Assembly: GCA_964449465.1 (NCBI GenBank)
Contig: CAYVBK010000005.1
Span: 62,001 to 126,000, forward strand
Reading direction: 5' to 3'
Source: CAYRXM01 sp964449465
GTDB taxonomy: Bacteria > Chloroflexota > Anaerolineae > JAFGEY01
Length of the DNA: 64,000 nucleotides
Below are positions 28,135 to 39,400 of this stretch, piece by piece; within the stretch, counting starts at the first letter, position 1; each line of letters starts with the position of its first letter. Under the pieces are notes generated by a model. It was not told where the DNA came from. It saw nothing but the letters and a program-made list of their open reading frames with translations, and made no database searches. The translations under genes and the position numbers were made by a program.

Positions 28135-31100
28135 TCATCTGCCTGGATCGCCCAAGATGTCCGGTGGCCGGATCAATTCGTCTGCGCTGCCCAGGCGCAC
28201 AAAAGCAGACCGTCCCAACGCCATACCCAACTCGCGTGCCAACGTCCGCACAATGGTATCGGGGTCCATCGAACCACGCACACGGGTGGTGATCTGGCGC
28301 AAAATTTGCTCGCGCCGGGCGCGCTGCTCGGCTTGCTCGAACAAACGCGCCGTTTCCAGCGCAACCGTGACCTGGTTGGCAATGTTGACCAACAGATCGA
28401 GGTCTTCGCGGCTATAGACACCCGGCTGATAGCTCTGCACCGACATAACCCCCACGATACGGTCGCCAATCTTCATCGGCGCATACATCAACGCCGCCGA
28501 CTTGCGCGTCTTGTCGCCGAGAGACGAGACAGACGATGGAGACGATTCGGCCAGTTCTTGGGCAGTGCGCAACACCAGCACCGGCTTGCCCGAATGAATG
28601 GCTGTATGGAAAAAAGTTCCGGGTGTCAAGGCCACTGGCTCTGGCTCGTAACACTGCCCACCATCATAAAAAATGGGAAAGGCGACCATACCGGTATCGG
28701 GATCGTAACTTCCGACCAGAAACACATCCATATTCAAAACGAGTCCCAATTGCTCGTAAATTGTCATCAGTAGAGACTCGCTGTCCAACTGCCCGGCGGC
28801 CACACGGCCGATCTCGTTCAATACGGCCAATTGTCGCACACGTTTTTGCGTCTGCTCGAACAGCCGCGCATTTTGAATAGCCGCCGAAACCTGGCTGGCT
28901 ACGGTGATCAGCATATCTCGAGTATGTTCATCGTAGGAAAATGGACGATGATAATTTTGCACAATCATCAACCCTTGCACCAGATCGCCCACCATCAACG
29001 GCACGCCCAGCCAGCTTTGCGCCAGTTCGCCCACCACCTCGATGCCGTGCATTTGCAGCCAGCCACCCACGTCGTGGTCAATCAACAGACTTTGTCCGGT
29101 GCGCACGATATAGCCCGACAATCCTTGATCGCCAGAAATGACTACAATGTCTCGATCTACCGCCGACTCGGTGACGTTGAGCAAGAATCGAATTTGTTGA
29201 TATTCCGGCTCGTACAGGCCAATTGAAAAGTTGGATACATCCATCAGGCGCGAAACGCCTTCATAGACGTGCGACAACGCCTGATTGACATCGAGCTGCG
29301 CCGTGAGCGACTGGCCCAGATCGAGCAGCACGGCCAGTTCTTGAGCATTGGCCTGCGTCGCTTCGAGCAAACGGCGACTTTCGATATAGCTACTGAGGCG
29401 ACGAGCCACGTCGCCCAACAGTGCGCTGTCCTGGTCGGCAAAATCGCGCCAGTCGGTCAGCGCCACATAAACCTGCCCCACCAGTTCGCTGCCCACCCGC
29501 AGACCTTGAGTCATCTGTCGGGGCAGGTCCATCGCGTCCGCCGCGCCATAGACCTGAGCGCCCAGCCGAACCGCCACCCGACACAGATCGGCGTGCTGCA
29601 TGTGCGACGGCATTGTAGCCGCCAGCCAGGTCAGCAGATCGGTCATCGGGGTATTTTCTTCGATTCGTCGCCCCAGATCGTTGAGAAAATTGAGGGCACT
29701 GACGCGGCGATCCAGCAGGGCGCGCATACGCTGTTGTTCATCCAGCAAACGCTGACTTTCCAGCGCCAGCGCCATCTGCTCCATCACCGCTTCGGCCGAG
29801 GCAATCTCTTCACGGCTCCAGGCCCGCGGCCCTTGCCCGCCCAGCACGCCGATCAACTCGCCCGCCAGGATCATCGGAATACCCAGCATTGTCTCAGACG
29901 CATCGCCGCCATGCATCACCACTGCCGCCTGTTGGACGACATCGTCCATGACCGGCAGCCACTCTTTGCCGGTCGGTTCAGACTGGTCGCCCGCCAAGAC
30001 ATACCCCGAAGCGGCCTGAGAGGAAACTCGTTCGCTCCATCGCTGTTCCAGGTATTGACGCTGTGCTGCTTGCAAATCACGCACGGCCACTTCTAGTTGC
30101 CGGCGTGCCGCTTCAGCTTCGCGCCGACTGTGATCTTGCTGCTCGATCAAGAAAACCACACGCAGCGCATTGCTGATCTGCTCGCGCAAAGTTTCGTGAA
30201 GCATGGCTTCCTGGATGGTATGAGGCACATCCAACTCGAACACAGTCACCCCCAGGTGATCTGCGCCCAGATTCAGAGATTGCATCAACCACTGTGTGGG
30301 CCGGTCTTGCGGATATCGAAGCAGTGCAAGGACAGAGCGGGAAAGCAGTCGCTGTCCCTGCGCGTCCCACTGGTCCGGCGCACAATGATCCCAATTCAAC
30401 ATCAGGCGCGACCATTCAGGACATTGGCCGGCCGGCGTCGACTCGACGACATTTGAGGTCGGCGCTGCTTTATCAAACAGAGTCAGCAAGCCACTGCGAA
30501 AGCCCAGATTGGTCATCTCTTGAGCCAGCGATTCGAGCAAGTGCGACATACTGCCGGCAGCGGTCAGTGTCTGCCCGACCCGGTTCAACTGACCGGATAA
30601 TTCTTCCAACTGCCATGTCTGATACATCTGGTGGCGCAGAGTAATCTCACCGATCAGCACCCGTGCCTGCTGCCAGAGATCCTCGGCCTGTCCACGCAAA
30701 GACACGTCGAGCAGGGGCAACATGTACTGCCGCAAAGCCGAGACGGCATCTTGTAAATCGCTGACTTGACCTTCGGACTCGATGATTTGTGCGGTCAGCG
30801 ATTCCAATAGGGGAATCAATGTAGATTCGGACGCAGAGCCGGTGCTTGAGATAGGGGACAAGGCGGCCACAAATGCATCCAGCAGTTGGCCCAAATGCCC
30901 GTCCTGTGCCCAAACCGGATGATGAATCGCCTGTCGCACCGCGTCAAGAATGGGTTCGCGCTGTGCGGCCCACCATTCATCCGCCAGACGATAAGCCATA
31001 CCCCGATCATCCAGGTCCATCCGATCTGTCGTTATATTGGCCGCAGCTCGCACCACCGCCGAACTGATGCACCCACATGAACGCCGTATCACCAGGTTCA

Positions 31101-31944
31101 GCGGCATCGAAACATCCTCTGGGGGCGCTGGATGGGCGATCTGATCCAGCAAGAGGTGCACAGCGCGCTGTCCCATCTCATAAAAGGGCAAGTGCACCGT
31201 GGTCAGCGGCGGGTCGGTCATTCGGGCCATCCAGCCATCGTTAAACCCTGTAACAGCCACATCGCCCGGCACATGCACGCCCTGTGCGCGCAGCATATTG
31301 ATCACCCGGATCGCTGCATCGTCTGAAGCAGTGACCACGGCCTGGTAATCTGCCCCCGGCCGCAGTCGCTTTTGCAGTTCTTCCAGGCTAAAGCAATCCA
31401 ACGCTGGGTTATCGAGCCCATAGCCAGTCATCACCTCATGATAGGCCAACCGCCGTAAACTGTCGGGACCGCCGGTTCGAGACCCCAGGTAGGCGATACG
31501 GTGGCAGCCATGCACATCAACCAGATGCTTTAACACATCTCGAACGCCCTGAGCATTGTCAATCTGTATGCCCGAGAACCCGTCTATGCGCAGCTCGATG
31601 TTGATCACAGGCAGCGGGCCGTAGCGACCAAAAAATTCGCGCACCTGTTCTATGGTGCTGCTGGTCGTGACAAACGAGTTCCACGAGATAATGCCGGCCA
31701 GATGATGAACATCAATCAACTCGTACAAAACGGCCTGAGGTGATTGCATGATATTGGCTCCGGCCACATATAACAGGTTGACCCCTCGTGCTTGAGCCGC
31801 CTGGGCCACCCCCTGCCACATTTGCAGCTTTTCATAGATCATCCCAGCGCCCATTCCCCCACCGAAAAAGGCCAGCGTAGGAAAACCGGTGTTTGTTTGA
31901 TGTAGCGAACCCGAGCCCACCAAAACATCTGTTTCTTGTGCCAT
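28135..31944 (-). CDS. Cytosolic LacI-fold ligand-binding / multi-GAF sensor (1269 aa)
   Basis: 1269 residues. Residues about 15-300 form a LacI/RbsB-type periplasmic-binding-protein fold (IQIDNAQGVRDVLKHL, HRIAYLGSRTGG, VTGFNDGWMARMTDPPLTTVHLP) but there is no helix-turn-helix before it and no signal peptide, so it should bind its ligand in the cytoplasm. The fold ends in RRSCGC. A helical linker follows, then a GAF-like unit at 455-620 containing LGVTVFEL and LREQISNALR, a half GAF at 625-745, GAFs at about 750-890, 895-1050 and 1060-1220, and the shared tail ending FVRLGS. LacI-fold plus R-x-SCGC is often followed by a GGDEF or kinase domain in other bacteria; here there is none. GAGGGATAAAGG precedes the ATG at 31944, 3 bp after the preceding stop. 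A second protein of this type lies at 58908-61355. Confidence 0.92.
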   Translation of the reverse strand: MAQETDVLVGSGSLHQTNTGFPTLAFFGGGMGAGMIYEKLQMWQGVAQAAQARGVNLLYVAGANIMQSPQAVLYELIDVHHLAGIISWNSFVTTSSTIEQVREFFGRYGPLPVINIELRIDGFSGIQIDNAQGVRDVLKHLVDVHGCHRIAYLGSRTGGPDSLRRLAYHEVMTGYGLDNPALDCFSLEELQKRLRPGADYQAVVTASDDAAIRVINMLRAQGVHVPGDVAVTGFNDGWMARMTDPPLTTVHLPFYEMGQRAVHLLLDQIAHPAPPEDVSMPLNLVIRRSCGCISSAVVRAAANITTDRMDLDDRGMAYRLADEWWAAQREPILDAVRQAIHHPVWAQDGHLGQLLDAFVAALSPISSTGSASESTLIPLLESLTAQIIESEGQVSDLQDAVSALRQYMLPLLDVSLRGQAEDLWQQARVLIGEITLRHQMYQTWQLEELSGQLNRVGQTLTAAGSMSHLLESLAQEMTNLGFRSGLLTLFDKAAPTSNVVESTPAGQCPEWSRLMLNWDHCAPDQWDAQGQRLLSRSVLALLRYPQDRPTQWLMQSLNLGADHLGVTVFELDVPHTIQEAMLHETLREQISNALRVVFLIEQQDHSRREAEAARRQLEVAVRDLQAAQRQYLEQRWSERVSSQAASGYVLAGDQSEPTGKEWLPVMDDVVQQAAVVMHGGDASETMLGIPMILAGELIGVLGGQGPRAWSREEIASAEAVMEQMALALESQRLLDEQQRMRALLDRRVSALNFLNDLGRRIEENTPMTDLLTWLAATMPSHMQHADLCRVAVRLGAQVYGAADAMDLPRQMTQGLRVGSELVGQVYVALTDWRDFADQDSALLGDVARRLSSYIESRRLLEATQANAQELAVLLDLGQSLTAQLDVNQALSHVYEGVSRLMDVSNFSIGLYEPEYQQIRFLLNVTESAVDRDIVVISGDQGLSGYIVRTGQSLLIDHDVGGWLQMHGIEVVGELAQSWLGVPLMVGDLVQGLMIVQNYHRPFSYDEHTRDMLITVASQVSAAIQNARLFEQTQKRVRQLAVLNEIGRVAAGQLDSESLLMTIYEQLGLVLNMDVFLVGSYDPDTGMVAFPIFYDGGQCYEPEPVALTPGTFFHTAIHSGKPVLVLRTAQELAESSPSSVSSLGDKTRKSAALMYAPMKIGDRIVGVMSVQSYQPGVYSREDLDLLVNIANQVTVALETARLFEQAEQRARREQILRQITTRVRGSMDPDTIVRTLARELGMALGRSAFVRLGSADELIRPPDILGDPGR

Positions 31945-31947
31945 CCT

Positions 31948-33906
31948 TTATCCCTCTATCTGAAACTGTGACACAGATTCGCCCAGAGTTTGTAGCTGGT
32001 TTGATGTACCCAGACGTAAAACCAACCTGGATGTGCCTAATATGCGGCTCAACTCTTCCAGACCGATGCGCATCACCGCTTCGGCATCTACACCGTGCCG
32101 AATCCGCTCAACAGCCGTTCGCGCCAGTCGCTCACGTTCGGCGCGCGACTCGGCCGCCTGAAGCAAAACCCAGTTCTCGATGGTGACGGCCAGTTGCCCC
32201 ATCAGAGCAGGATACGAGCGCACCTCGCTTTCTTTCAAGTGATACGCCGACGATCCTTCCAAAGCCAGGACGCCCAACTGCCGCGCCCCCGCCCACAACG
32301 GCAGCACGGCCAGTGTGCCGATCTCTTGTTGTTGAAACACGGCCCGCATATTGGGATCCACGCGCTCATCGTTCAGGGTGTCATCGAAAAACGCGGCCGT
32401 TGGGCTGATTAAAAATTGGAGCATGGCAAACTGCGAACGGTCGTAACGCCGCCCCACCGGAGTGGGTGTGGAGCCCTCTCCACTGTACCAGTTGGCATCA
32501 ATGACCACCGCCTGCATTTCTCCATCTTGGTCATACTCAAACCGGGCCAGCACCGCGCGGTTAATCGCGGGCACACGCAGCCCTTCCATCACCGCGGCCA
32601 CCATATCTTGCAAACTGGTCGCCAGGGCCAGGCGACGGCTGGCCTCATACAGTGACTCGGCCTCGACCAACAATTGCTCTCGATCGCTCACATCGCGGGC
32701 AAAAGCCAGCACCCCCCATACCCGTCCCTGCGCGTCGCGCAGCGGCATCTTGAGGGTGTTATAAATGCGCCGCGCACTATCTACCATCACCACATCGCGC
32801 GGGATAATTTTGGATTCCCCGCCGTCCATCACCGCGCGATCATCGGCCCAGAACCCAGCGATGCCCTGTTCAGGGTCGCCCTTGACCAGCGCTTCTGGAA
32901 AGCCCAACTCCAGATCGTCCTTGCCTACAATGTCCTGGGGGGTTGTGTGCAGCGAATTGGCATACCCCTGATTGACCAGCACATAACGATGCTGTTGATC
33001 CTTGATAAAAATCCAGTCGGGTGTGGCATCAATAATAGAGCGCAGCAACTGCTCCGATTGCTGCACCTGGGTCAACAGGCGATCCAGCCGCGCCTGTGCG
33101 CGCACACGGGTCACATAACCGGTCACCCGCTCGGCCACAGCACGGATATAGCTCGACTCGTGCACCATAAAGGGGCGCTGCTCGATATAGCCAATATGAA
33201 TTCGCCCGGCCTCATGGCCTTCGACGACGATGCCATAAGCAATGCGACAAGGCGCATCCAGAGATTCTTTTTGTCCGTATATATGCCCTTCAAACTGCAC
33301 GACGGCCACGGCCACCTCGGCATACTGCATCGCCGTCGGAATCACATCGGCCACCCGACCCATAAAATCTTCTATCGGCAGATTCAATTCGGACAGGCGG
33401 CCAATAGACTGGATGATCTGCAATTGCCGGTTCTGCGCCTCCAGGTTTTGGCGCGCTATCTGCTCTTCGGTCACATCCCACTGCACCCCATACAGCCCTT
33501 CGATCAAGCCATCGCGTTGAACCAGCCGCGCAATCGAACGGATGTACTGCACCTGCCCATGCGCATCCATCCGGCGAGTCACATCATCGGCGGTGCGCTC
33601 GCCCAAAGAGAGAGCAGATCGCAGAGTGACTTCCAGAACGCGTCGATCCGAAAACATTTGCGACAGCAAAAAGCCCTTTTCCAGTATGTCGGCTCGACTG
33701 CCAAAACCGTTTTGCCGGGCAAAGGCATCATTGGCATCTACAAGGCGCAAATGTTCGCAGGCCCAGGCCACAAGTTCATCTTGATCACCTCCCGCCCAAT
33801 CCACCCCTTGCTCAAAAGCAAAATGATAATACTGCGCATGCAACACATCCAACAGCAGATTCAGCACCGAATCACCCTGGGCCGTATTGACCAACCGATC
33901 AAGCAT
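31948..33906 (-). CDS. Soluble PAS-GAF sensor protein (652 aa)
   Basis: 652 residues, soluble. A PAS-like domain covers about 30-160 (LRLVDANDAFARQNGFG, GVQWDVTEEQIA). An unassigned domain at about 175-295 contains YAEVAVAVVQFEG and GYIEQRPF; it has GAF-like periodicity but no family I can name. Then PAS 310-435 (DATPDWIFIKD, FARDVSDREQ), GAF 440-600, and the shared tail ending LVLRLG plus a short extension. I place the start at the ATG at 33906: GGAGGAGGAA lies 7 nt upstream and the ATG overlaps the preceding stop by 8 bp (ATGCTTGA). The in-frame start at 33951 would overlap the neighbour by 53 bp and has no site. No output domain. Confidence 0.9.
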   Translation of the reverse strand: MLDRLVNTAQGDSVLNLLLDVLHAQYYHFAFEQGVDWAGGDQDELVAWACEHLRLVDANDAFARQNGFGSRADILEKGFLLSQMFSDRRVLEVTLRSALSLGERTADDVTRRMDAHGQVQYIRSIARLVQRDGLIEGLYGVQWDVTEEQIARQNLEAQNRQLQIIQSIGRLSELNLPIEDFMGRVADVIPTAMQYAEVAVAVVQFEGHIYGQKESLDAPCRIAYGIVVEGHEAGRIHIGYIEQRPFMVHESSYIRAVAERVTGYVTRVRAQARLDRLLTQVQQSEQLLRSIIDATPDWIFIKDQQHRYVLVNQGYANSLHTTPQDIVGKDDLELGFPEALVKGDPEQGIAGFWADDRAVMDGGESKIIPRDVVMVDSARRIYNTLKMPLRDAQGRVWGVLAFARDVSDREQLLVEAESLYEASRRLALATSLQDMVAAVMEGLRVPAINRAVLARFEYDQDGEMQAVVIDANWYSGEGSTPTPVGRRYDRSQFAMLQFLISPTAAFFDDTLNDERVDPNMRAVFQQQEIGTLAVLPLWAGARQLGVLALEGSSAYHLKESEVRSYPALMGQLAVTIENWVLLQAAESRAERERLARTAVERIRHGVDAEAVMRIGLEELSRILGTSRLVLRLGTSNQLQTLGESVSQFQIEG

Positions 33907-36316
33907 TTTGCGTTCCTCCTCCGCCCCTCTGTCCGGGCGTCTCTGGTGCACCCTCGCCCACCAAACGAATGGCTACATGCGATGCGCCGACAGCCCGCTG
34001 AATTTCCTGCACGGCCACCCGCAGCAATGCATCCAGGTTGGCCTGCGAACGCGCCCGCTCGGTGGTCTGACGCAGAATGGTCTCCCGACGAGCGTTTTGG
34101 CGTGTTTCTTCAAACAATCGTCGCGTCTCGACCGCCTGCGCCACCTGCTGACCCACTGCCTGCACCAGAGCCACCTCGTCTGGACTCCAGGGTTCATCCA
34201 CTCTGCGCCGCAGGCCTATCGAGCCGATGACCTCTCCACTCAAAACCAAAGGCAGAGCCAGATCGCCTGCTTCCGAATTTACCACCAGGTCTTTGCTTTG
34301 CACAGCCCGATCCATCGCCGACAGCCAGGCGTCACGAGTTGGACGAACCGCGCCGGCATCATAGACATAGCCACTGACCGGGTTGGTTTCGACGAAACGC
34401 TCCCATGATTCCTGCACATAGCGGCGCACCACCGCTTCAGATCGCGCCAGAGCATCTTGGGCGGCGGCAAAAGACTGAGCATTGTCAATCGCCCCGGCAA
34501 TCTGATCGGCCATTGTCTGCATCGTAGTAATCTCGGCCTGACTGAACGCCGCCACCCGGTCGCTTTGAATGGTCAACGCGCCCAAAACCCGATCGCGGGA
34601 AACGAGCGGCAATGCCATTTCCGAATGAGTATCGGGCAGCAAGGGGTTGTTGAAACGGTATGGCTCTTCGCCCACATCCAGGGCAATGATGGCCTGTCGC
34701 TGCCCCACACAACGACCGATCATCGAGTTGGGGTCACCGATCAAAAAGCGGTGCCCACGATCCGCCATCACCCGGCCGGGCTCTCCGGTGCCAACCCGCA
34801 AAATCACCCACTTGTTGGGTTCGTTCTGCCCGGTAAAGGGGCGGGTCCATTCACCGGTCTGATCGATCAGGAACAAACCGGCATAATAAAGGTTGAAATT
34901 TTCCCGGATCAACTCGACCGCCTGGTGTTGCAGTTCGTCTTGATCCAGCACCGACGTGACCACTGCCGCAATGCGGGCGGCCGCCTCCAGGTTGCCCGTT
35001 CGCTCAGACACGCGCTGCTCCAATGTGCCGACCGTGTCAGCCACCTGTTTGGCCATATGCTCAAACGACGTGGCCAGATCGCCCACTTCGTCTCGCCGCC
35101 GAAACGGCACGCGAGCGCGTAAATTGCCGGCACTGATTTGCCGGGCTACCTCGGCCAACTGCAAAATCGGCTGCGCCACCGAGCGAGCCAACAACCACGA
35201 CAATACCGAAGCGGCCAGAACAAAAAAGCCGGTCACTGCCAGACTGAGTGTCACAGTACGCGCCGACAACCCTAAAGCCTCTTCTTGCGATTGTTGCACA
35301 AACAACACCCAACCCAATTTTTGAATGGCCGCATCATCTTGCACGTGATAGGTTTTATAGAGCGATATAGCCGCATAGCCCACCATCACCCGATTGTTCT
35401 CAAAATCGGTCAACAAAGCCCATCCAAGCGGGCGGCTCAATATATCGGCGGTGCGCCACGAGGCCGGCAACAGTCGGCCACGATGGCTGGGAATGGGATC
35501 GGCCACCACAATCCCCTCAGGATTGATTACAGTCAGGTGACCGGTCTGCCCCAATTCCAGTTGTCGCATCGTTTCTTCGATCTGGTCAATGCGCAGCGTG
35601 CTGCGCACCACACCGATCACCTCGCCTGATGAATCCAAAATCGGTGCGGCCATCTGCACCCCCAAGATGCCGGTACTTTCATCGTATGCCGGTTGGCTGA
35701 TGAACAAAGCCCCCTGCCCTTGATTGAACGCCGCCTGCCACCATTCTTCGTCAGCCTGATAATAATCAGATGTATAACTGGTTGCAGCCAGCAACGCGCC
35801 ATGACGGTCGGTGAAAAATATCTCCACATAACCCGGATAGGTCTGAATATATCGCATCAGTTGAGCCGACAATGGATTGAGTTGAGCGTTGATGATCCGC
35901 TGCACCAACGGGTCCTGGCCCGAAGCCTGCTGCCACTGCACATCCAGGGCCAGCAGCCTGGCTTCGATCTCTACCGATGTTCCCTGATAGCGGCCATTGG
36001 ACACCAAAGCCTGCTTTTGAACATCGTTTAGCAGCGAAATGCTCTGCAAAATGCTCAGGTTTTCAGAGAGAAAATCGGCCACCTGAACCAGTTGTGAGCG
36101 CGCCAAAACCTGAAACTGATCGCCGGTTTTCTGGCGAATGCTCGAACCAATCGTGACCACATTGACCCAGGCCGAAATGCTCAATGCCAGCACCAGCAGC
36201 GTGATCATACCGGCCATGATCCGCCACAGAATTGGCCAGTCGCTCAAACGCCACCAGCGTCGCCAGTCAACCGACAAATGATCTCGATTTCTCTGAGAGG
36301 ATGATTGCTCCATCAT
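33899..36316 (-). CDS. dCache-HAMP-GAF membrane receptor
   Basis: 805 residues. TM1 about 30-52; a double-Cache extracytoplasmic domain about 65-345 with a Y-x4-WW motif (YYQADEEWWQ) and membrane-distal and proximal PAS-like halves; TM2 about 355-380; HAMP about 380-430 (RRRDEVGDLATSFEHM); GAF 452-609 (FNLYYAGLFLID, DTHSEMALPL); half GAF 612-729; and the shared tail ending VAIRLVG, followed by a Gly-rich end. I chose the ATG at 36316 because GAGGAG lies 5 nt upstream; the longer form starting at 36349 has no ribosome site. Related dCache receptors usually feed methyl-accepting or kinase domains, neither of which is present. It overlaps the next gene by 8 bp. Confidence 0.92.
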   Translation of the reverse strand: MMEQSSSQRNRDHLSVDWRRWWRLSDWPILWRIMAGMITLLVLALSISAWVNVVTIGSSIRQKTGDQFQVLARSQLVQVADFLSENLSILQSISLLNDVQKQALVSNGRYQGTSVEIEARLLALDVQWQQASGQDPLVQRIINAQLNPLSAQLMRYIQTYPGYVEIFFTDRHGALLAATSYTSDYYQADEEWWQAAFNQGQGALFISQPAYDESTGILGVQMAAPILDSSGEVIGVVRSTLRIDQIEETMRQLELGQTGHLTVINPEGIVVADPIPSHRGRLLPASWRTADILSRPLGWALLTDFENNRVMVGYAAISLYKTYHVQDDAAIQKLGWVLFVQQSQEEALGLSARTVTLSLAVTGFFVLAASVLSWLLARSVAQPILQLAEVARQISAGNLRARVPFRRRDEVGDLATSFEHMAKQVADTVGTLEQRVSERTGNLEAAARIAAVVTSVLDQDELQHQAVELIRENFNLYYAGLFLIDQTGEWTRPFTGQNEPNKWVILRVGTGEPGRVMADRGHRFLIGDPNSMIGRCVGQRQAIIALDVGEEPYRFNNPLLPDTHSEMALPLVSRDRVLGALTIQSDRVAAFSQAEITTMQTMADQIAGAIDNAQSFAAAQDALARSEAVVRRYVQESWERFVETNPVSGYVYDAGAVRPTRDAWLSAMDRAVQSKDLVVNSEAGDLALPLVLSGEVIGSIGLRRRVDEPWSPDEVALVQAVGQQVAQAVETRRLFEETRQNARRETILRQTTERARSQANLDALLRVAVQEIQRAVGASHVAIRLVGEGAPETPGQRGGGGTQNA

Positions 36317-36429
36317 CGCTGCTCCTCTATCCGATCCAAAAATAGACATATTCTACGAATAACCAGCAAGGTATTCATGTCATTCGGCGATTCGTGGAAT
36401 TGGTGATTCAACATGCCCGCCTGCCGATC
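36317..36429. other. 113-bp intergenic spacer
   Basis: This spacer is AT-richer than its surroundings. I see only a short imperfect hairpin (ATTC-GTG-GAAT core) near 36390-36405 and no T-run. A TAGAAT hexamer on the minus strand could be a -10 element, but its best -35 partner matches consensus poorly, so I do not call a promoter. Confidence 0.4.
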
Positions 36430-39400
36430 TTATTTCAAACGAGATTCGGGACCCAGCCGCACCACCGCTTCGGCTACGTTCAACTCGCGCCCCAATGCAT
36501 CTATGGCCACCCGCAAAATGCCTTCGACATCGTCGGCGGCGCGCACCCGGTCCACAATCTCGCTGGTCAGCCGCTCGCGCGCCTGGCGACGCTGCACCAT
36601 CTGGTACAACTGTGCGCCGTCGAGGGTGCGGTCCAATTGCGCCAGCAGGTCGTTGAGCAAAGCAACTTCTTGTTCGCTCCACTCGCCGCTGCCGGGCTGT
36701 TTGCGCAGCAACAATGTGCCAACCTGGTTTTCACGCACCTGCACCGGTGCCGTCAGCACACTGCCCCCTACCGATTCGTCCACCTCAAACTGGCCGCCAG
36801 AAAGCGGCCTGATCCCACTCAAATCGGCCAGGTATCCGGACGAAGCCTGCGTCCGGATCATCTGCGCCCAGGCCTGGCGGCTGACCTGCCCCAATGCCCG
36901 CCGTTCGGCTTCCAACGCCGACTGAGCCTGCCGGAGCAGGTTCACATTACTCAAAGCCACAGCCAACTGATCGGCCAACATTTGCAGCACTTCCAGTTCT
37001 TGCTCATCTGCCTGCCCGGCCTCACGGAGATGAGCATCCAACACTCCGATCACCTCGCCGCGCAAAATCAAAGGCACCACCATCTGGGTCTGCGTCTCGG
37101 ATAAATAGCGATATTCGTCATCCGGGCGGTCACTCTCACCCCAATGCATCAGGCGGGCTTCGCTTCGCGCTGCCGCCGCGCCAACCACGCCCTGTCCCAT
37201 TGCCACCCGATGCTTGTCGGCCAGCATCCGCTGACCGCCTATGCTGGAAGCCGCCCGCAATTCGACCCATTCGCGGCTGGCATCCAGAGTATAGAGACCG
37301 ACGTGATAAAAGCCAAAGTTCTCAGCAATCAAAACCGCTGCCCGCTCCAACATCACCTGCGGGTCTTGGGCCAGAGCCGCATCGCGCGCCACCCGCGATA
37401 AAGCCTCCAGGTAACGATCACGACGAAACAGCGTTTCGGTGCGCTCTTGCAAAGAACGCACAAAATCGCGCAACCGAGCGGCCATCTGGTTAAAGGTGGC
37501 TGCCAGCACACCCACTTCATCCTGAGAGCGTACAGTCACCCGAGCCGTATAGTCTCCCGCAGCCAACAGAGTGGCCGCGCCGGTCACAGCCACAATCGGC
37601 TGAGATACGGTGGCCGCACCCCATATCCCCAACACAACTGCCACCACCGCCGTCAAGACCACAATCAGGATGGTGATATTGCGCAACGCATTGATCTGCG
37701 CAAATGCTTGATCTGTATCTTGTTCAACCACCAGGACCCAGTTTGCGCCAAAAGCACTCACCGGCGACCAAGCCGACAGCACCTGCCTGCCCCGATAATC
37801 TCGAATCACCTGCTCGCCGCTCTGCCCCAACATGCCTTTGCGGGTAGCCTCGGTGTCCACTCCATTATCTTCCAGGTTGCCGGCAAATGAGGCAATGACC
37901 GAACGATTAGCCGGATCGAGCAGCGAATCAGAACGCATGCGGCCGTCTGACCCCACCAGATAAGCCTCGGCGCCCCGTTGCACATCGCTGCCCAGCCGCA
38001 TCAACTCGCTGATCACATCGGCCGGAAACCGCGCCGCCACCACCACCTGTACGCGCCCCTGAGTTATCACCGGCGCAGCCACAAAAGCGGCCGGCCGCCC
38101 TCCGGCCGGCGCATAGGGCGCTATATCCGACATACCGGGTTGACCGGTTTCCAACACCTGGCGCACCAAATAACCCAGATTCGAGCTGGCATACGGACCA
38201 TTGACCATATTGGAAAGATAATCTAACCCACGTTGCGATGTATAATAGACAAATCCATCGCGGTTGATCAGCAGCAAATCCTCATAACCATACCCTTGCA
38301 CATAACGGGTGTAAAAATCCTGTTCTATGCCTTCCAGTCTAGGCGCGGTCACCTGTTCCAGGCTAACCGTGATGATGATGACCCAATTCAAGCCGGTAAT
38401 ATCGAGCGGAGCAAAGCTCACAATCTCCATCACCCCGGTCGAGCCAAGTTGAATATCCCAGCCGGTTTCGCCGGCAAAAGCACGGTCGGCAATCTCTGAA
38501 GAGCGCGCCTCACCAATTTTGCCAGATTTGATCACCCGGTCACTGCGATAGCCGACCGAACCATCTTGCGCTCGCCCCAACAGATACGGCTCGGTCGTGC
38601 TCAAGAGGCCATCTCGAGACTGCATAATTTGATTGACCGCACTCCAGGGCAACTGGTAGACCAAAATGCCGTTCGATTGACCATCGCGGTCCAGCACTGG
38701 CGCGCCAATGTACAAAAATTGTTCCGTGTCGGCGTCCGAGAATATATCGGCAATGACAGCATCTCCACGCAACGCACCTTGGAGCTGGCGATACAACCCG
38801 CCCAGACTGGTAGACCCGTATGCCGATGAGGACAGATCGGCGGCCCACAACTCGCCACGCTGCAATTGATAAACCACAAACCCGTCGGGAGCAATCAACA
38901 ACACATCTTGATATCCGTGAATAGAGGCATACGTAGCAAAAAAGCGGCCCATATCCCGATAGGCATCGAGATAACGTCCCTCATCGCCCTCTCGCTTTTC
39001 GTCCGACGACAACGCAGCCCCCAGTGCGCGCGTCCGCTCTACCCCCATCGCGGCAAAAGCCGCACCCAAATCATCCAAGCCATCCACCACGTCCGGGTCA
39101 GACGATACATCCAACACATCGGCCCGCCACACTTGAAACAGACGCACCAGGGCAGCACGCCTGGATTCGCGTAACGATTCCAAATGGGTCACGGCATTTT
39201 GCCGCAGCACCTGAGTCACATCGGCCATGCGCATGGTATCTTCAAGTTTTTCACGTGCCAACCGCTCAATCTCGGCTTTTTTGGTCCCGCGCAACGACAC
39301 CAGTCTGGCATACGCCGCATCGCGCAGGGCTGCCTGAGCCTGTAGCAAGGCCAGCACGCCCACAAATATCAGCGGAACAAGCGCCAAGAGCAAAAAAAAG

